A DNA stretch of 64,000 nucleotides from Paracoccus haematequi (GTDB taxonomy: Bacteria > Pseudomonadota > Alphaproteobacteria > Rhodobacterales > Rhodobacteraceae): NCBI GenBank assembly GCA_945881965.1, contig CAMCVS010000011.1, forward strand, positions 1 through 64,000, read 5' to 3'. The notes under the pieces are model-generated. The model was given only the letters and a program-made list of their open reading frames with translations, was not told where the DNA came from and ran no database searches. Below are positions 26,047-36,665 of the stretch, piece by piece. The translations under genes and the position numbers were made by a program. Position 1 is the first letter of the stretch; every line of letters starts with the position of its first letter.

Positions 26047-28728
26047 ATGCTGGGTTTCGGAACGCTTGCCCGTAAGGTCTTTGGCACCCCCAACGACCGC
26101 AAGATCAAGGCAATACGCCCCCTGATCGCCAAGATCAACGCGTTGGAGCCAGAGTTCACAGCGCTCAGCGATCAGGGTCTGAAAGACCGCACCGCCGCCT
26201 TGCAGGCGCGCGCCATCGCCGGGGAAAGCCTTGATGCGCTATTGCCCGAGGCGTTTGCGAATTGCCGCGAGGCGGCGAAACGCGCGCTGGGCCTGCGCGC
26301 GTTCGATGTGCAGTTGAAGGGCGGGATTTTCCTGCATCAGGGCAACATCGCCGAAATGAAGACCGGCGAGGGCAAGACGCTGGTCGCGACATTCCCCGCC
26401 TATCTCAACGCGTTGTCGGGTAAAGGCGTGCATGTCGTCACGGTCAACGATTATCTGGCGCGGCGCGATGCCGACTGGATGGGGCAAGTGTTTGCCGCGC
26501 TGGGGCTGACCACTGGCGTTGTCTATCCGCGCCAACCCGATGCGGAAAAGCGTGCGGCCTATGCCTGTGACATCACCTATGCCACGAATAACGAGCTGGG
26601 GTTCGATTACCTGCGCGACAACATGAAGATGGACCTGCGTGACATGTACCAGCGTGGGCACAACTTTGCGATTGTCGATGAGGTGGACAGTATCCTTGTC
26701 GATGAGGCGCGGACGCCGCTGATCATCTCTGGCGCGTCGCAGGACCGGTCGCAATTGTATATCGAGATTGACCGCGTGATCCCGTCGATCACCGACGACC
26801 ATTTCAAGCTGGATGAAAAGACCCGCAACGTCACCTATACCGAGGCGGGCAACGAATGGCTGGAACAGAACCTGCGCGCGCGTACGTTGCTGCCCGAAGG
26901 GCAGAACCTGTATGACCCGGAATCCACCACGCTGGTGCATCACATCAATCAGGCGTTGCGCGCGCACAAGCTGTTCACGCGCGACAAGGAATACATCGTC
27001 CGCGATGGCGAGGTGATCCTGATCGACGAATTTACCGGCCGAATGATGCAGGGCCGTCGCCTGTCGGACGGGTTGCATCAGGCGATCGAGGCCAAGGAAG
27101 GCTGCACCATTCAGCCCGAAAACGTCACGCTGGCACAGGTGACGTTCCAGAATTATTTCCGCCTGTATGACAAGCTGGCGGGGATGACCGGCACGGCGGT
27201 GACCGAGGCCGATGAATTTATGGAAATCTACAAGCTGGGCGTCGTCGAAGTGCCGACGAACCGGCCCATTTCGCGCAAAGACGATGATGACGCTGTCTAT
27301 CGCAGCGCGCGCGAGAAACTGGCCGCCATCGTCGAGACGATCAAGGTGGCCCATGCCAAGGGCCAGCCGGTTCTGGTCGGCACCACCTCGATCGAAAAAT
27401 CCGAATCGCTGGCGGCGCTGCTGGTGGCCGAAGGGCTGCCGCACAACGTGCTGAACGCGCGGATGCATGAACAGGAGGCGCAGATCATCGCCGATGCGGG
27501 CAAGCTGGGCGCGATCACCATTGCCACCAACATGGCCGGACGCGGCACCGACATCAAGCTGGGCGGGAATGTCGAGTTCAAGGTGATGCAGGCGATTGCC
27601 GCCGACCCTGATGGCGATCCGTCGGACATCCGCGCGCGGATCGAAGCCGAACACAAGGCCGACGAAGAGGCGGTCAAGGCCGCAGGCGGGCTGTTCGTGC
27701 TGGCCACCGAACGGCACGAAAGCCGCCGCATTGACAATCAGTTGCGCGGGCGGTCCGGGCGGCAGGGCGATCCGGGGCGGTCGTCGTTCTATTTGTCGCT
27801 TGAAGACGATCTGATGCGGATTTTCGGGTCGGACCGGCTGGATTCCATCCTGTCCAAGCTGGGCATGAAAGAGGGCGAGGCGATCATTCACCCCTGGGTG
27901 AACAAGTCGCTGGAGCGCGCGCAGGCCAAGGTCGAGGGGCGCAATTTCGACATCCGCAAGCAATTGCTGAAATTCGACGATGTGATGAACGACCAGCGCA
28001 AGGTGATCTTTGGCCAGCGCCGCGAAATCATGGAAAGCCAGGATCTGTCCGAGATCGTGACCGACATGCGCGATCAGGTGATCGACGATCTGGTGGACCG
28101 GTTTCTGCCGCCCAAATCCTATGCCGATCAATGGGATGTCGAAGGGCTTTATGGCGCGGTCATCGAAAAGCTGGGCTTTGACGCGCCCGTGATCGCCTGG
28201 GCCAGTGAGGAAGGCGTGGATCAGGACGTGATGGCCGAACGGCTGTCAGAGGCCGCCACTGCGCGCGCCGCTGAAAAGGCCGCAGCCTTTGGCGCCGACA
28301 ACATGCGCATGATCGAAAAGCAGTTGTTGCTGGAATCCATCGACAGCAAATGGCGCGAGCATCTCTTGACGCTGGAACATCTGCGCGCGGTGATCGGGTT
28401 CCGGGGCTATGCGCAGCGCGATCCGCTGAACGAATACAAGAACGAGGCGTTCCAGCTGTTCGAAGGTTTGCTGGACGGGTTGCGCGCCGATGTGACCGAG
28501 AAACTGGGGCGTGTGCGCCCGCTGACCGAAGATGAACAGCGCGCGATGGTGGCGCAATACACCGCGCAGCAAAGCGTGACACTTGCAGAACCTGTCGAGA
28601 CAGCCGAGGCCGCGCGTCCCGGTTTCGATGCCGACAACCCGGAAACCTGGGGCAATCCGGGCCGGAACGAATCCTGCCCCTGCGGGTCCGGGCAAAAGTT
28701 CAAGCATTGCCACGGCAAGATCACCTGA
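26047..28728 (+). CDS. secA: Preprotein translocase ATPase SecA
   Basis: Motor of the Sec export channel, 893 residues. Visible motifs are [21 protein letters not shown] (Walker A MKTGEGKT at about residue 104), [23 protein letters not shown], the [12 protein letters not shown] helicase motif and [13 protein letters not shown]. The C-terminus ends in the zinc-binding SecB/lipid motif [14 protein letters not shown]. Start ATG at [10 protein letters not shown]. Upstream divergent gene encodes a periplasmic PPIase. Confidence 0.98.
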   Translation: MLGFGTLARKVFGTPNDRKIKAIRPLIAKINALEPEFTALSDQGLKDRTAALQARAIAGESLDALLPEAFANCREAAKRALGLRAFDVQLKGGIFLHQGNIAEMKTGEGKTLVATFPAYLNALSGKGVHVVTVNDYLARRDADWMGQVFAALGLTTGVVYPRQPDAEKRAAYACDITYATNNELGFDYLRDNMKMDLRDMYQRGHNFAIVDEVDSILVDEARTPLIISGASQDRSQLYIEIDRVIPSITDDHFKLDEKTRNVTYTEAGNEWLEQNLRARTLLPEGQNLYDPESTTLVHHINQALRAHKLFTRDKEYIVRDGEVILIDEFTGRMMQGRRLSDGLHQAIEAKEGCTIQPENVTLAQVTFQNYFRLYDKLAGMTGTAVTEADEFMEIYKLGVVEVPTNRPISRKDDDDAVYRSAREKLAAIVETIKVAHAKGQPVLVGTTSIEKSESLAALLVAEGLPHNVLNARMHEQEAQIIADAGKLGAITIATNMAGRGTDIKLGGNVEFKVMQAIAADPDGDPSDIRARIEAEHKADEEAVKAAGGLFVLATERHESRRIDNQLRGRSGRQGDPGRSSFYLSLEDDLMRIFGSDRLDSILSKLGMKEGEAIIHPWVNKSLERAQAKVEGRNFDIRKQLLKFDDVMNDQRKVIFGQRREIMESQDLSEIVTDMRDQVIDDLVDRFLPPKSYADQWDVEGLYGAVIEKLGFDAPVIAWASEEGVDQDVMAERLSEAATARAAEKAAAFGADNMRMIEKQLLLESIDSKWREHLLTLEHLRAVIGFRGYAQRDPLNEYKNEAFQLFEGLLDGLRADVTEKLGRVRPLTEDEQRAMVAQYTAQQSVTLAEPVETAEAARPGFDADNPETWGNPGRNESCPCGSGQKFKHCHGKIT

Positions 28729-28813
28729 CCGCGCCATGATGGTTCCCCCGGGCGGTCACAGCATCGCCCGAATCCGCCGGTAATCCTGTTCCGACGGATG
28801 ATGGGAAGGCGAC

Positions 28814-29839
28814 ATGATGGTTCCGATGAGCAGATATGCCCTGATGGGTGGCACGGTTGCCGCAGCCGTCGGCATTGGCTTTTTCATGCAGCAATCCCCG
28901 ACCGCACAAGCCCGCTATGGCGATGGGGTCGAGGTGGCCAGCCTTGCGCCCGCATTGCCCGAGGGCGCGCTGCGTCCCGATGCGATCGACAGCTTGCCGC
29001 TGTCGGTCCCCGAAAATGACGAAACGGTGGCGGCGCCGGTGCCGCTGTCTGCGGTGATTTCTGCGGAAGAAGCTCCGCTGCCACCGGTCGAAAACATCGA
29101 AATGGCGGCGGCCGGACCCGGTGAACCGGCCCCCGCAGCGCCGCTGTCGGAACCGGAACGCGCCTGCGACGCCACGATGACAGCGGTGCCAAAAGCCGCG
29201 GCCATGGTCTATCTGGCGCTGGCGTCATGCCAGCCGGGGGCGCGGGTGACGATCCACCACAACGGCATGATGGTGCAGGGCGTGACCGACGCCAAAGGTG
29301 CGCTGGAAATGACCCTGCCCGCGCTGGCCGCGCAGGCGCTGTATATCGCGGAGTTTCCCAATCGTGACGGCGCGGTCGCGCAGGCCGTGGTCGAGGGGTT
29401 CACGGATTTTGACCGCATCGTTCTGCAATGGCGCGGCGCGGCGGGGTTCCTGTTGTCGGCGCAAGAGTTTGGCGCTGCCTTTGGCGAGGCTGGCCACCGC
29501 GACCGCGACGCGCCGGGAACGCTGGACGACGTCGTGGCAGGCGCAAGCGGTGTGGTGACACAGCATGGCGACGCGGCCCTGCCCGACGGGTTGCGCGCCG
29601 AGGCCTATACCTTTCCGCGCGGTGTCGCGAAACAGTCCGGCACCATTGCGCTAAGCGTCGAAGCGCAGGTGACGGCGGAAAACTGCGGCAAGGATATCGC
29701 AGCGCAAAGCCTGCAATTGATCGCGGGTGACGGGCTGGAAGTACGGGAATTGACCCTTGGCATGCCGGACTGTGATGCCGTGGGCGACTATATTGTGTTG
29801 AAAAACATGGCAGAGGACCTAAAGATCGCCGCCAACTGA
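28814..29839 (+). CDS. Secreted protein of unknown function downstream of secA
   Basis: 341 residues with an N-terminal membrane/signal segment (MSRYALMGGTVAAAVGIGFF), a Pro/Ala/Glu-rich linker to about residue 115, then a compact domain with two pairs of cysteines (RACDATM, LASCQPG; ENCGKD, MPDCDAV) likely to be disulfide-bonded in the periplasm. I do not recognise a named family. It lies 85 bases after secA and 25 bases before the PBP-OmpA gene, with a GGAAGG ribosome site. Start could be the ATG at 28829. Confidence 0.65.
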   Translation: MMVPMSRYALMGGTVAAAVGIGFFMQQSPTAQARYGDGVEVASLAPALPEGALRPDAIDSLPLSVPENDETVAAPVPLSAVISAEEAPLPPVENIEMAAAGPGEPAPAAPLSEPERACDATMTAVPKAAAMVYLALASCQPGARVTIHHNGMMVQGVTDAKGALEMTLPALAAQALYIAEFPNRDGAVAQAVVEGFTDFDRIVLQWRGAAGFLLSAQEFGAAFGEAGHRDRDAPGTLDDVVAGASGVVTQHGDAALPDGLRAEAYTFPRGVAKQSGTIALSVEAQVTAENCGKDIAAQSLQLIAGDGLEVRELTLGMPDCDAVGDYIVLKNMAEDLKIAAN

Positions 29840-29864
29840 CCGGTGATCATGGGGTTTTTGCATT

Positions 29865-31421
29865 ATGGCACGGATATGTGCGGCGGCCCTCGCCGCACTT
29901 TTCCTTTTTGTGGCGGGACCGGTGTGGGCGCAGGACGTCACGCTGACATCGCGTGACGGATCGGTGCAAATCGACGGAACATTGTTGGGCTATGACGGCG
30001 AATTTTACCGGGTCGAGACGGTTTATGGCGAATTGACCGTGGATGGGTCAGGCGTGGCCTGTGACGGACCGGGGTGCCCGAACCTTGAGGATTTTGTTGC
30101 CGAACTGTCGCTGTCCGGCGCGGCGATCATCGGTGAGGTATTGATGCCCGCGCTGATCCAGGGCTTTGCGCTGCGCGATGGGCTGACGGTCACGCAGACG
30201 GCACTGGATGATGTGCGCGATCTGTTCACGCTGTCGAACCCGGCTACAGGGCAGACGCTGGCGCGGATCACGTTGCGGTCCACCAATACCGACGAAGGTT
30301 TCGCCGATCTGCTGGCCAACGAGGCCGATATCGTCATGGCGCTGCGCGAGGTGCGCGAGACCGAGGCGGCGCTGGCGCGCGAGGCGGGCCTGGGCGATTT
30401 GCGCGGCCGGGGCCGGGTGCGGGTTCTGGCGTTGGATGCGCTGGTGCCGATCGTGGCCCCGGATAATCCGCTGGACCGTATTGCTACACCGGACCTGGCG
30501 GAGGTGCTGGCCGGACGGATCGCCAACTGGGCCGACCTTGGCGGGCCGGATGCGCCGATCACGTTGCATCTGCGCGAGGCGGAGTCGGGGCTGGCGCAGG
30601 CCGTGGTGGACCGCCTGTTGCAACCCATAGCCAGCGGCATCGCCGAAGGGGTGCAACGCCATCCGACGGACGTCGCCTTGGCCGAGGCAGTGGCGCGCGA
30701 TCCGTTCGGGCTTGGGGTGACGTCATCGGCGGCGCTGGGGGCGGCCAAACCGTTGGCTTTGACAGGCAATTGCGGGTTTGCCCTGTCGGCCACGCGCAAG
30801 GCGGTCAAGACCGAGGATTACCCGCTGTCCGCGCCGTTGTTCCTGTATCTGCCCGCGCGGCGATTGCCGCAGGTAGGGCGCGATTTCCTGTCCTATCTGC
30901 GGTCCGCGCCCGCACAATTGGTGGTGCGGCGTGCCGGTTTCACCGATCAGGCGCCCGAAGATGTGCCGATTGACGCGCAGGGCGACCGGTTTGCCAATGC
31001 CATTGCGCAGGCCGGTCCCGAAGTGGGCCTGGACGAATTGCAACGCATGGTGCGGCTGTTGATGCCGCTAAAGCGGGTGACGACCACCTTCCGGTTCGAG
31101 GTGGGATCGGCGCGGCTGGACCCACAGTCGCGGTCCAACGTCGAACAACTGGCGCGTGCGCTGGAGGCGGGGCAATACGACACCCGCACCTTGGTGTTTG
31201 TCGGGTTTTCCGATGGTGACGGGCCTGCGGATGCAAATCGGGCCATTGCGTTGCGGCGGGCCGAGGCGGTGCGGGATGCCGTGCGCCGGGCCGCGGAAAC
31301 CGCCAATTTCGACCGGATCGCCATCGAGGTTGATGCCTTTGGCGAGGCGATGCCGATGGCCTGTGATGATTCGGCCTGGGGACGGCAGGTGAACCGCCGC
31401 GTCGAGGTCTGGTTGCGGTAA
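29865..31421 (+). CDS. Periplasmic substrate-binding domain fused to OmpA domain
   Basis: 518 residues: signal peptide ending at VWAQD, a phosphate-binding-protein-like (PstS type 2) domain over roughly residues 80-370 with a repeated VLALDALVPIVAPDNPL and SSAALGAAKP, and an OmpA peptidoglycan-binding domain from about residue 400 (FRFEVGSARLDPQSRSNV, LVFVGFSDGDGP, WGRQVNRRVEVWL). This anchors a ligand-binding module to the cell wall. Ligand not determinable. It follows the cysteine-rich gene by 25 bases and is convergent with radC (9-base gap). Confidence 0.8.
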   Translation: MARICAAALAALFLFVAGPVWAQDVTLTSRDGSVQIDGTLLGYDGEFYRVETVYGELTVDGSGVACDGPGCPNLEDFVAELSLSGAAIIGEVLMPALIQGFALRDGLTVTQTALDDVRDLFTLSNPATGQTLARITLRSTNTDEGFADLLANEADIVMALREVRETEAALAREAGLGDLRGRGRVRVLALDALVPIVAPDNPLDRIATPDLAEVLAGRIANWADLGGPDAPITLHLREAESGLAQAVVDRLLQPIASGIAEGVQRHPTDVALAEAVARDPFGLGVTSSAALGAAKPLALTGNCGFALSATRKAVKTEDYPLSAPLFLYLPARRLPQVGRDFLSYLRSAPAQLVVRRAGFTDQAPEDVPIDAQGDRFANAIAQAGPEVGLDELQRMVRLLMPLKRVTTTFRFEVGSARLDPQSRSNVEQLARALEAGQYDTRTLVFVGFSDGDGPADANRAIALRRAEAVRDAVRRAAETANFDRIAIEVDAFGEAMPMACDDSAWGRQVNRRVEVWLR

Positions 31422-31430
31422 AGCGGCCTG

Positions 31431-32186
31431 TTACAGCAATCCTTCGGCGCGAAAGCTGATTTCGCGCGATTTACCGATCACCAGATGGTCATGCACCACG
31501 ATGCCAAGCGCCTGCGCCGCATATTGGACCTGTTGGGTCATGTCGATGTCGGCCTGACTGGGCGTCGGATCCCCCGAGGGGTGGTTATGCACCAGGATCA
31601 GCGCGCTTGCGTTCAGTTCAAGCGCGCGTTTGACCACCTCGCGCGGATAGACCGGCACATGATCCACGGTGCCCTTTGCCTGCGCCTCGTCCGCGATCAG
31701 GACGTTCTTGCGGTCCAGAAAGAACACCCGGAATTGTTCGGTTTCGCGATGCGCCATCGCGGTCTGGCAATATCCCAGCAGCGCATCCCAGCCGGACAGC
31801 ACCGGGCGATGCATGATGCGGGCGCGGGACAGGCGTTGGGCGGCGGCCTCGATGATCTTCAGCTCGCAGATGACCGCGTTGCCCACGCCATGTTCCTGCG
31901 CCAAGCGCGCCGGTGCGGCCGACACGACACCGTTGAAATCGCCGAACCGGTCCAGAAGCCGCCGCGCCAGCGGTTTGACGTCCTGCCGCGGGATCGCGCG
32001 GAACAGCACCAGTTCCAGCATTTCATAATCTGGCAAGGCATCCGGCCCGCCATCAGTGAACCGTTGCCGCAGCCGCGCGCGATGATCCGCAATATAGGAT
32101 GGCAACCGCCCCGCGCCCAAGGCCGGGGTTTCATCGCCCGCAAACAGCGGCAGCGGCATTTCGGTAAAGGCGCGGCTCTGTGTCAT
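31431..32186 (-). CDS. radC: RadC family JAMM-type protein
   Basis: RadC/UPF0758 protein of 251 residues. An N-terminal helix-hairpin-helix region (LARRLLDRFGDFNGVVSA, HGVGNAVICELKIIEAA) precedes a JAMM metalloprotease-like core with HNHPSGDPTPSQAD and downstream HDHLVIG. The role is unsettled; the old link to repair is doubtful. Start chosen at MTQSRAFTEM; two upstream Met codons exist but lie in the region shared with the divergent membrane-protein promoter. Confidence 0.9.
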   Translation of the reverse strand: MTQSRAFTEMPLPLFAGDETPALGAGRLPSYIADHRARLRQRFTDGGPDALPDYEMLELVLFRAIPRQDVKPLARRLLDRFGDFNGVVSAAPARLAQEHGVGNAVICELKIIEAAAQRLSRARIMHRPVLSGWDALLGYCQTAMAHRETEQFRVFFLDRKNVLIADEAQAKGTVDHVPVYPREVVKRALELNASALILVHNHPSGDPTPSQADIDMTQQVQYAAQALGIVVHDHLVIGKSREISFRAEGLL

Positions 32187-32292
32187 GGGCCAAGCATCGC
32201 GCGCCGCAGTTAACATCCCATTAATGCTGACTTGCCACCTTGCGCTTGCGCTATGCGCTGCGTAATCCGGAACAAACCGCCGGGGGCTGCCG

Positions 32293-33342
32293 ATGACCAT
32301 GTTCTTTCATTATTTCCGCTGGGCGTTTGCCGTCACGGTTCTGGGGCTGGTGCTGTCGCCCTGGCTGGGCTGGGCGTCAACGGGGACGATGCAGGGGGCG
32401 CTGTCGTTCCTGCTGGTGGGCGCGGTGCTTGCGGTGTTGGAAATCAGCCTGTCGTTCGACAATGCCATCGTGAACGCCAACAAGCTGAAAACGATGACGC
32501 CGCTGTGGCAACAGCGGTTCCTGACCTGGGGTATCCTGATCGCGGTGTTCGGGATGCGGATCGTGTTCCCGCTGCTGATCGTGGTGGTTGCTGCGGGCAT
32601 CGGGCCGGGTCAGGCGCTGGTGCTGGCTTGGTCGGAACCGGCGGAATATGCGCGCATCATCGGTGAGGCGCATTTGTCGATTGCCGCGTTCGGCGGTGCG
32701 TTCCTGATGATGGTAGCGCTGAAATTCTTTGTCGATGACGCCAAGGACGTGCATTGGATCGCCATTCTGGAACGCCGCATGGCGGAATTTTCCAGTGTGC
32801 AGGGTCTGGAATTGGCGATTGTGTTGGCGCTGATGCTGATCCTGTCGGCGGTGCTGCCTGCCGCGGATGTCGCCGCGTTCCTGTTCGCGGGTGTTGCGGG
32901 TCTGGTGACGTTTCTGGCGGTCGAGGTGGTGGGCCACCTGCTGGACCGCGCCGATGCCGCCTCTGAAGTGGCCAAGGGCGGGCTGGGCGCGTTCCTGTAC
33001 CTGGAAGTGCTGGACGCCAGTTTCAGTTTTGATGGTGTGATCGGCGCGTTTGCCTTGACACAGAACCTGTTCCTGATCGCCATCGGGCTGGGCGTCGGCG
33101 CGATGTATGTGCGGTCGATGACCATCATGCTGGTGGAACGCGATACGCTGGCCGAGTTCCGTTATCTGGAACATGGCGCGTTCTGGTCGATCCTGATCCT
33201 TGCGGGCGTGATGTTTGCACAGACGCTGGTGCATGTGCCCGAAGTGCTGACCGGGCTGGTGGGTGCCGGGTTCATCGGGCTGTCACTGTGGTCATCACTG
33301 CGGCACAGAAAGTCAGAGCGGGCGGCGGGGCGCGCCGCCTAG
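32293..33342 (+). CDS. DUF475/TerC-like integral membrane protein
   Basis: 349-residue protein with about eight or nine predicted helices: FAVTVLGLVLSPWLGW, LSFLLVGAVLAVLEISLSFDNAI, WGILIAVFGMRIVFPLLIVVV and so on. The SFDNAIVNANKL and LDASFSFDGVIGAFALT segments, each with acidic residues in a membrane helix, are typical of the TerC/DUF475 fold, associated with metal ion (tellurite, manganese) handling. Transport substrate unknown. Its 3' end overlaps that of dnaJ by four bases, tail to tail. Confidence 0.85.
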   Translation: MTMFFHYFRWAFAVTVLGLVLSPWLGWASTGTMQGALSFLLVGAVLAVLEISLSFDNAIVNANKLKTMTPLWQQRFLTWGILIAVFGMRIVFPLLIVVVAAGIGPGQALVLAWSEPAEYARIIGEAHLSIAAFGGAFLMMVALKFFVDDAKDVHWIAILERRMAEFSSVQGLELAIVLALMLILSAVLPAADVAAFLFAGVAGLVTFLAVEVVGHLLDRADAASEVAKGGLGAFLYLEVLDASFSFDGVIGAFALTQNLFLIAIGLGVGAMYVRSMTIMLVERDTLAEFRYLEHGAFWSILILAGVMFAQTLVHVPEVLTGLVGAGFIGLSLWSSLRHRKSERAAGRAA

Positions 33343-34487
33343 CCCTTCATCTTGTCCCAGAACCCTTTGACCGACCGGAAGAAGGTCGAGCTTTCGGGGT
33401 TGTTTTCTTCTGACAGCGCCTCGAATTCCTTCAACAGGTCTTTTTGGCGCTGGGTCAGGTTGACGGGCGTTTCAACGGCGAGTTCGATGAACATGTCGCC
33501 CTCGGACCCGCCGCGCAGGGCGGGCATCCCCTTGGACCGCAGGCGCATCTGACGGCCTGATTGGCTGCCGGAGGGGATTTTCACCTTGGCGCGGCCACCG
33601 TCGATCGACGGCACCTCGATCTCGCCACCCAAAGCGGCCGCGGTCATCGACACCGGCACGCGGCAAAACAGGTTGGTGCCGTCGCGTTCAAAGATGTCGT
33701 GCTTGGCGACCTCGATGAAGATATACAGATCGCCTGCGGGGCCGCCGCGCATCCCGGCCTCGCCTTCGCCGGAAAGCCGGATGCGGGTGCCGGTTTCCAC
33801 GCCCTTGGGGATATTGACCGACAAGGCGCGGTCACGATGGACGCGACCCTGACCGGAACACACCTTGCACGGGTTCTTGATGATCTGGCCCAGCCCGGAA
33901 CAGGTCGGGCAGGTGCGTTCGACCGTGAAAAAGCCCTGCTGCGCGCGAACCTTGCCCATGCCGGAACAGGTCGGGCAGGTGGTGGGTTCAACCCCGCCTT
34001 CCGCCCCGGTACCCTCGCAGCCGGTGCATTTGACCGAGGTCGGCACGTTCAGCGTCTTTTGCAGCCCGACAAAGGCATCTTCCAGCGTCACGCGCAGGTT
34101 ATACCGCAGGTCGGCGCCGCGCACCGCGCGCTGCCGTCCGCCCGCTGCACCGCGTTGCCCGCCCATGATGTCGCCGAACAGATCGTCAAAGACATCGGAA
34201 AACGCGCTGGCAAAATCGGCCTGACCGCCGCCGTAATTTGCACCGGGGCGCTGCCCGCCGCCTTCGAACGCCGCGTGACCATACCGGTCATAGGCGGCCT
34301 TCTTGTCGGCATCTTTCAGGCAATCATAGGCCTCGTTCGCCTCTTTGAACTGCGCTTCGGCGTTGGGGTTGTCAGAGTTGCGGTCGGGGTGCAGCTCGCG
34401 GGCCTTGAGGCGGTAGGCCTTTTTGATGTCCTCGGCGCTTGCACCTTTGGCAACGCCCAGCACATCGTAATAATCACGTTTGGCCAT
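33339..34487 (-). CDS. dnaJ: Chaperone DnaJ
   Basis: Hsp40 co-chaperone of DnaK, 382 residues. J domain with the HPD tripeptide in ARELHPDRNSDNPNAE, a Gly/Phe-rich stretch (GGQADFASAFSDVFDDLFGD), four zinc-binding CXXCXGXG repeats (CTGCEGTG, CPTCSGMG, CPTCSGLG, CKVCSGQG) and C-terminal substrate domains. Follows dnaK with a 71-base gap that contains an imperfect hairpin, consistent with differential expression from one heat-shock operon. Confidence 0.97.
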   Translation of the reverse strand: MAKRDYYDVLGVAKGASAEDIKKAYRLKARELHPDRNSDNPNAEAQFKEANEAYDCLKDADKKAAYDRYGHAAFEGGGQRPGANYGGGQADFASAFSDVFDDLFGDIMGGQRGAAGGRQRAVRGADLRYNLRVTLEDAFVGLQKTLNVPTSVKCTGCEGTGAEGGVEPTTCPTCSGMGKVRAQQGFFTVERTCPTCSGLGQIIKNPCKVCSGQGRVHRDRALSVNIPKGVETGTRIRLSGEGEAGMRGGPAGDLYIFIEVAKHDIFERDGTNLFCRVPVSMTAAALGGEIEVPSIDGGRAKVKIPSGSQSGRQMRLRSKGMPALRGGSEGDMFIELAVETPVNLTQRQKDLLKEFEALSEENNPESSTFFRSVKGFWDKMKG

Positions 34488-34512
34488 TCAGGGGTCCCCC
34501 TTAACGGAACGC

Positions 34513-34541
34513 GGGGACCGGCCCTGCAAAGGCCGATCCCC
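34513..34541 (-). promoter_or_regulatory. Imperfect hairpin between dnaK and dnaJ
   Basis: GGGGA-C-CGGCC pairs with GGCCG-A-TCCCC around a CTGCAAA loop. There is no T-run after it, so it may set an RNA processing or stability boundary between dnaK and dnaJ rather than terminate fully. Confidence 0.5.
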
Positions 34542-34558
34542 ACGTGATCCGGACTGGA

Positions 34559-36469
34559 TCAGCGGCGCTTGCGGTCGTCCATGTCTTCGAAATCGGCGTC
34601 GATGATGTCGTCATCATCGCCACCGCGCGGCGCATCTGACGCCTGCGGCTCGCTCTCGTTCTGGGTGGCCTTATAGATCGCCTCGCCCAGACGCATCGCG
34701 GCTTCGGTGACGTTCTGGATGCCGGACTTGATTTTGGCGACGTTGTTCTTTTCCAGCTCGTCCTTCAGCGCGGCGATGGCCAGTTCGATCGCCTCGACCG
34801 TCGAGGGATCAACCTTGTCGCCATATTCGACGATCTGCTTTTCGGTCGTATGCACAAGGCTTTCGCCCTGATTGCGTGCCTCGACCAATTCGCGGCGCTC
34901 GCGGTCGGCTTCGGCGTTTTCTTCGGCGTCCTTGATCATCTTTTCGATGTCGTCATCCGACAAGCCGCCCGAGGCCTGAATGGTGATCTTTTGCTCTTTG
35001 CCGGTGCCCTTGTCCTTGGCGCCAACCGACACGATGCCGTTGGCGTCGATGTCAAAGGTCACTTCGATCTGCGGCATGCCGCGCGGCGCGGGCGGGATGT
35101 TTTCCAGATTGAACTGGCCCAGCATCTTGTTGTCCTGCGCCATCTCACGTTCGCCCTGAAACACCCGGATCGTCACGGCGTTCTGGTTGTCTTCGGCGGT
35201 CGAGAAGATCTGCGATTTCTTGGTCGGGATCGTGGTGTTGCGGTCGATCAGGCGGGTGAACACGCCCCCCAGCGTCTCAATCCCCAAGGACAGCGGCGTC
35301 ACGTCCAAGAGCACGACGTCCTTGACGTCGCCCTGCAACACGCCGGCCTGAATGGCTGCACCCAACGCCACCACCTCGTCGGGGTTCACGCCCTTGTGGG
35401 GTTCCTTGCCGAAGAATTTCGTCACTTCTTCGACAACGCGGGGCATGCGGGTCATGCCGCCGACCAGAACCACCTCGTCAATGTCGCCCACCGTCAGACC
35501 GGCATCTTTCAGCGCGGCCTTGCAGGGGTCCATGGATTTCTTGATCAGATCCGACACCAGGCTTTCCAGCTTGGCGCGTGTCAGTTTCACCACCATGTGC
35601 AGCGGCGCGCCCGAGTTGGAGTTCATCGCGATGAAGGGCTGGTTGATTTCGGTCTGCTGCGACGAGGACAGTTCGATCTTGGCCTTTTCCGCCGCCTCTT
35701 TCAGGCGTTGCAGCGCCATCTTGTCCTTGGTCAGGTCAACGCCATGCTCTTTCTTGAACTCGTCGGCGAGGTAGTTGACGATACGCATGTCGAAATCTTC
35801 GCCACCCAGGAAGGTGTCGCCGTTGGTCGATTTCACCTCGAACAGGCCGTCGTCGATTTCCAGAATGGTGACGTCAAAGGTGCCGCCGCCAAGGTCATAG
35901 ACCGCGATGGTCTGGCTGTTCTTCTTGTCCAGACCATAGGCCAGCGCGGCCGCCGTCGGTTCGTTGATGATGCGCAGCACCTCAAGGCCCGCGATTTTGC
36001 CCGCGTCCTTGGTCGCCTGCCGCTGGGCGTCGTTGAAATAGGCAGGGACAGTGATCACGGCCTGCGTGACGGGTTCGCCCAGATAGCTCTCGGCGGTTTC
36101 CTTCATCTTTTGCAGGATGACGGCGGAAATCTGGCTGGGCGAATATTTCTCGCCCCGGGCTTCGACCCAGGCGTCGCCGTTGCCGCCGTTGACGACGGAA
36201 TAGGGCAGGTTCTTCTTGTCCTTGGCGATATGCGCGTCGTCCGCGCGGCGTCCGATCAGACGCTTGACCCCAAAGATGGTGCTGGTGGCGTTGGTGACGG
36301 CCTGACGTTTTGCAGGCTGGCCCACAAGGCGTTCATTGTCGGTGAATGCGACAATGGAGGGCGTCGTGCGCGCGCCTTCCGAGTTTTCGATCACCTTGGG
36401 CTGTGCGCCGTCCATGATGGCGACGCAGGAGTTGGTGGTCCCAAGGTCAATCCCGATAACTTTTCCCAT
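34559..36469 (-). CDS. dnaK: Chaperone DnaK (Hsp70)
   Basis: Main Hsp70, 636 residues: ATPase opening [64 protein letters not shown], interdomain linker region [14 protein letters not shown], and an acidic C-terminal tail ending [13 protein letters not shown]. Start ATG at [10 protein letters not shown], 98 bases downstream of a heat-shock-type promoter. It heads the dnaK-dnaJ operon. Confidence 0.98.
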   Translation of the reverse strand: MGKVIGIDLGTTNSCVAIMDGAQPKVIENSEGARTTPSIVAFTDNERLVGQPAKRQAVTNATSTIFGVKRLIGRRADDAHIAKDKKNLPYSVVNGGNGDAWVEARGEKYSPSQISAVILQKMKETAESYLGEPVTQAVITVPAYFNDAQRQATKDAGKIAGLEVLRIINEPTAAALAYGLDKKNSQTIAVYDLGGGTFDVTILEIDDGLFEVKSTNGDTFLGGEDFDMRIVNYLADEFKKEHGVDLTKDKMALQRLKEAAEKAKIELSSSQQTEINQPFIAMNSNSGAPLHMVVKLTRAKLESLVSDLIKKSMDPCKAALKDAGLTVGDIDEVVLVGGMTRMPRVVEEVTKFFGKEPHKGVNPDEVVALGAAIQAGVLQGDVKDVVLLDVTPLSLGIETLGGVFTRLIDRNTTIPTKKSQIFSTAEDNQNAVTIRVFQGEREMAQDNKMLGQFNLENIPPAPRGMPQIEVTFDIDANGIVSVGAKDKGTGKEQKITIQASGGLSDDDIEKMIKDAEENAEADRERRELVEARNQGESLVHTTEKQIVEYGDKVDPSTVEAIELAIAALKDELEKNNVAKIKSGIQNVTEAAMRLGEAIYKATQNESEPQASDAPRGGDDDDIIDADFEDMDDRKRR

Positions 36470-36567
36470 TTTCGATCCCTTTCAATTTAAGGCGATGTCC
36501 CGAGGCACGACCCATTGTGGCGTCCTGCCCCGATCTGATTGCGCAGCCACTCCGCGCGTCTCGCCGT

Positions 36568-36596
36568 ATATAGGAGCCGGGTTTTCGCCTCGCAAG
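36568..36596 (-). promoter_or_regulatory. Heat-shock (sigma-32/RpoH)-type promoter for dnaK
   Basis: Read on the minus strand: CTTGCG (36596-36591), a 16-base spacer, then CCTATAT (36574-36568), within the alphaproteobacterial RpoH pattern of CTTG then CYTATNT. It lies about 100 bases upstream of the dnaK ATG. No CIRCE inverted repeat is visible nearby. Confidence 0.6.
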
Positions 36597-36665
36597 CGGG
36601 CGCAGCGGTGCGGCTGATGAATCCGCGCGCATTTTGTGCGATCAAAGACCACAAGGGGGGTGGCG

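Noticed and set aside
26239-28131. Minus-strand open frame over secA
   Set aside because: Shadow of secA; no ribosome site, no family features.
34850-36490. Plus-strand open frame over dnaK
   Set aside because: Antisense to a certain dnaK; His/Gln/Arg-rich composition typical of shadows.
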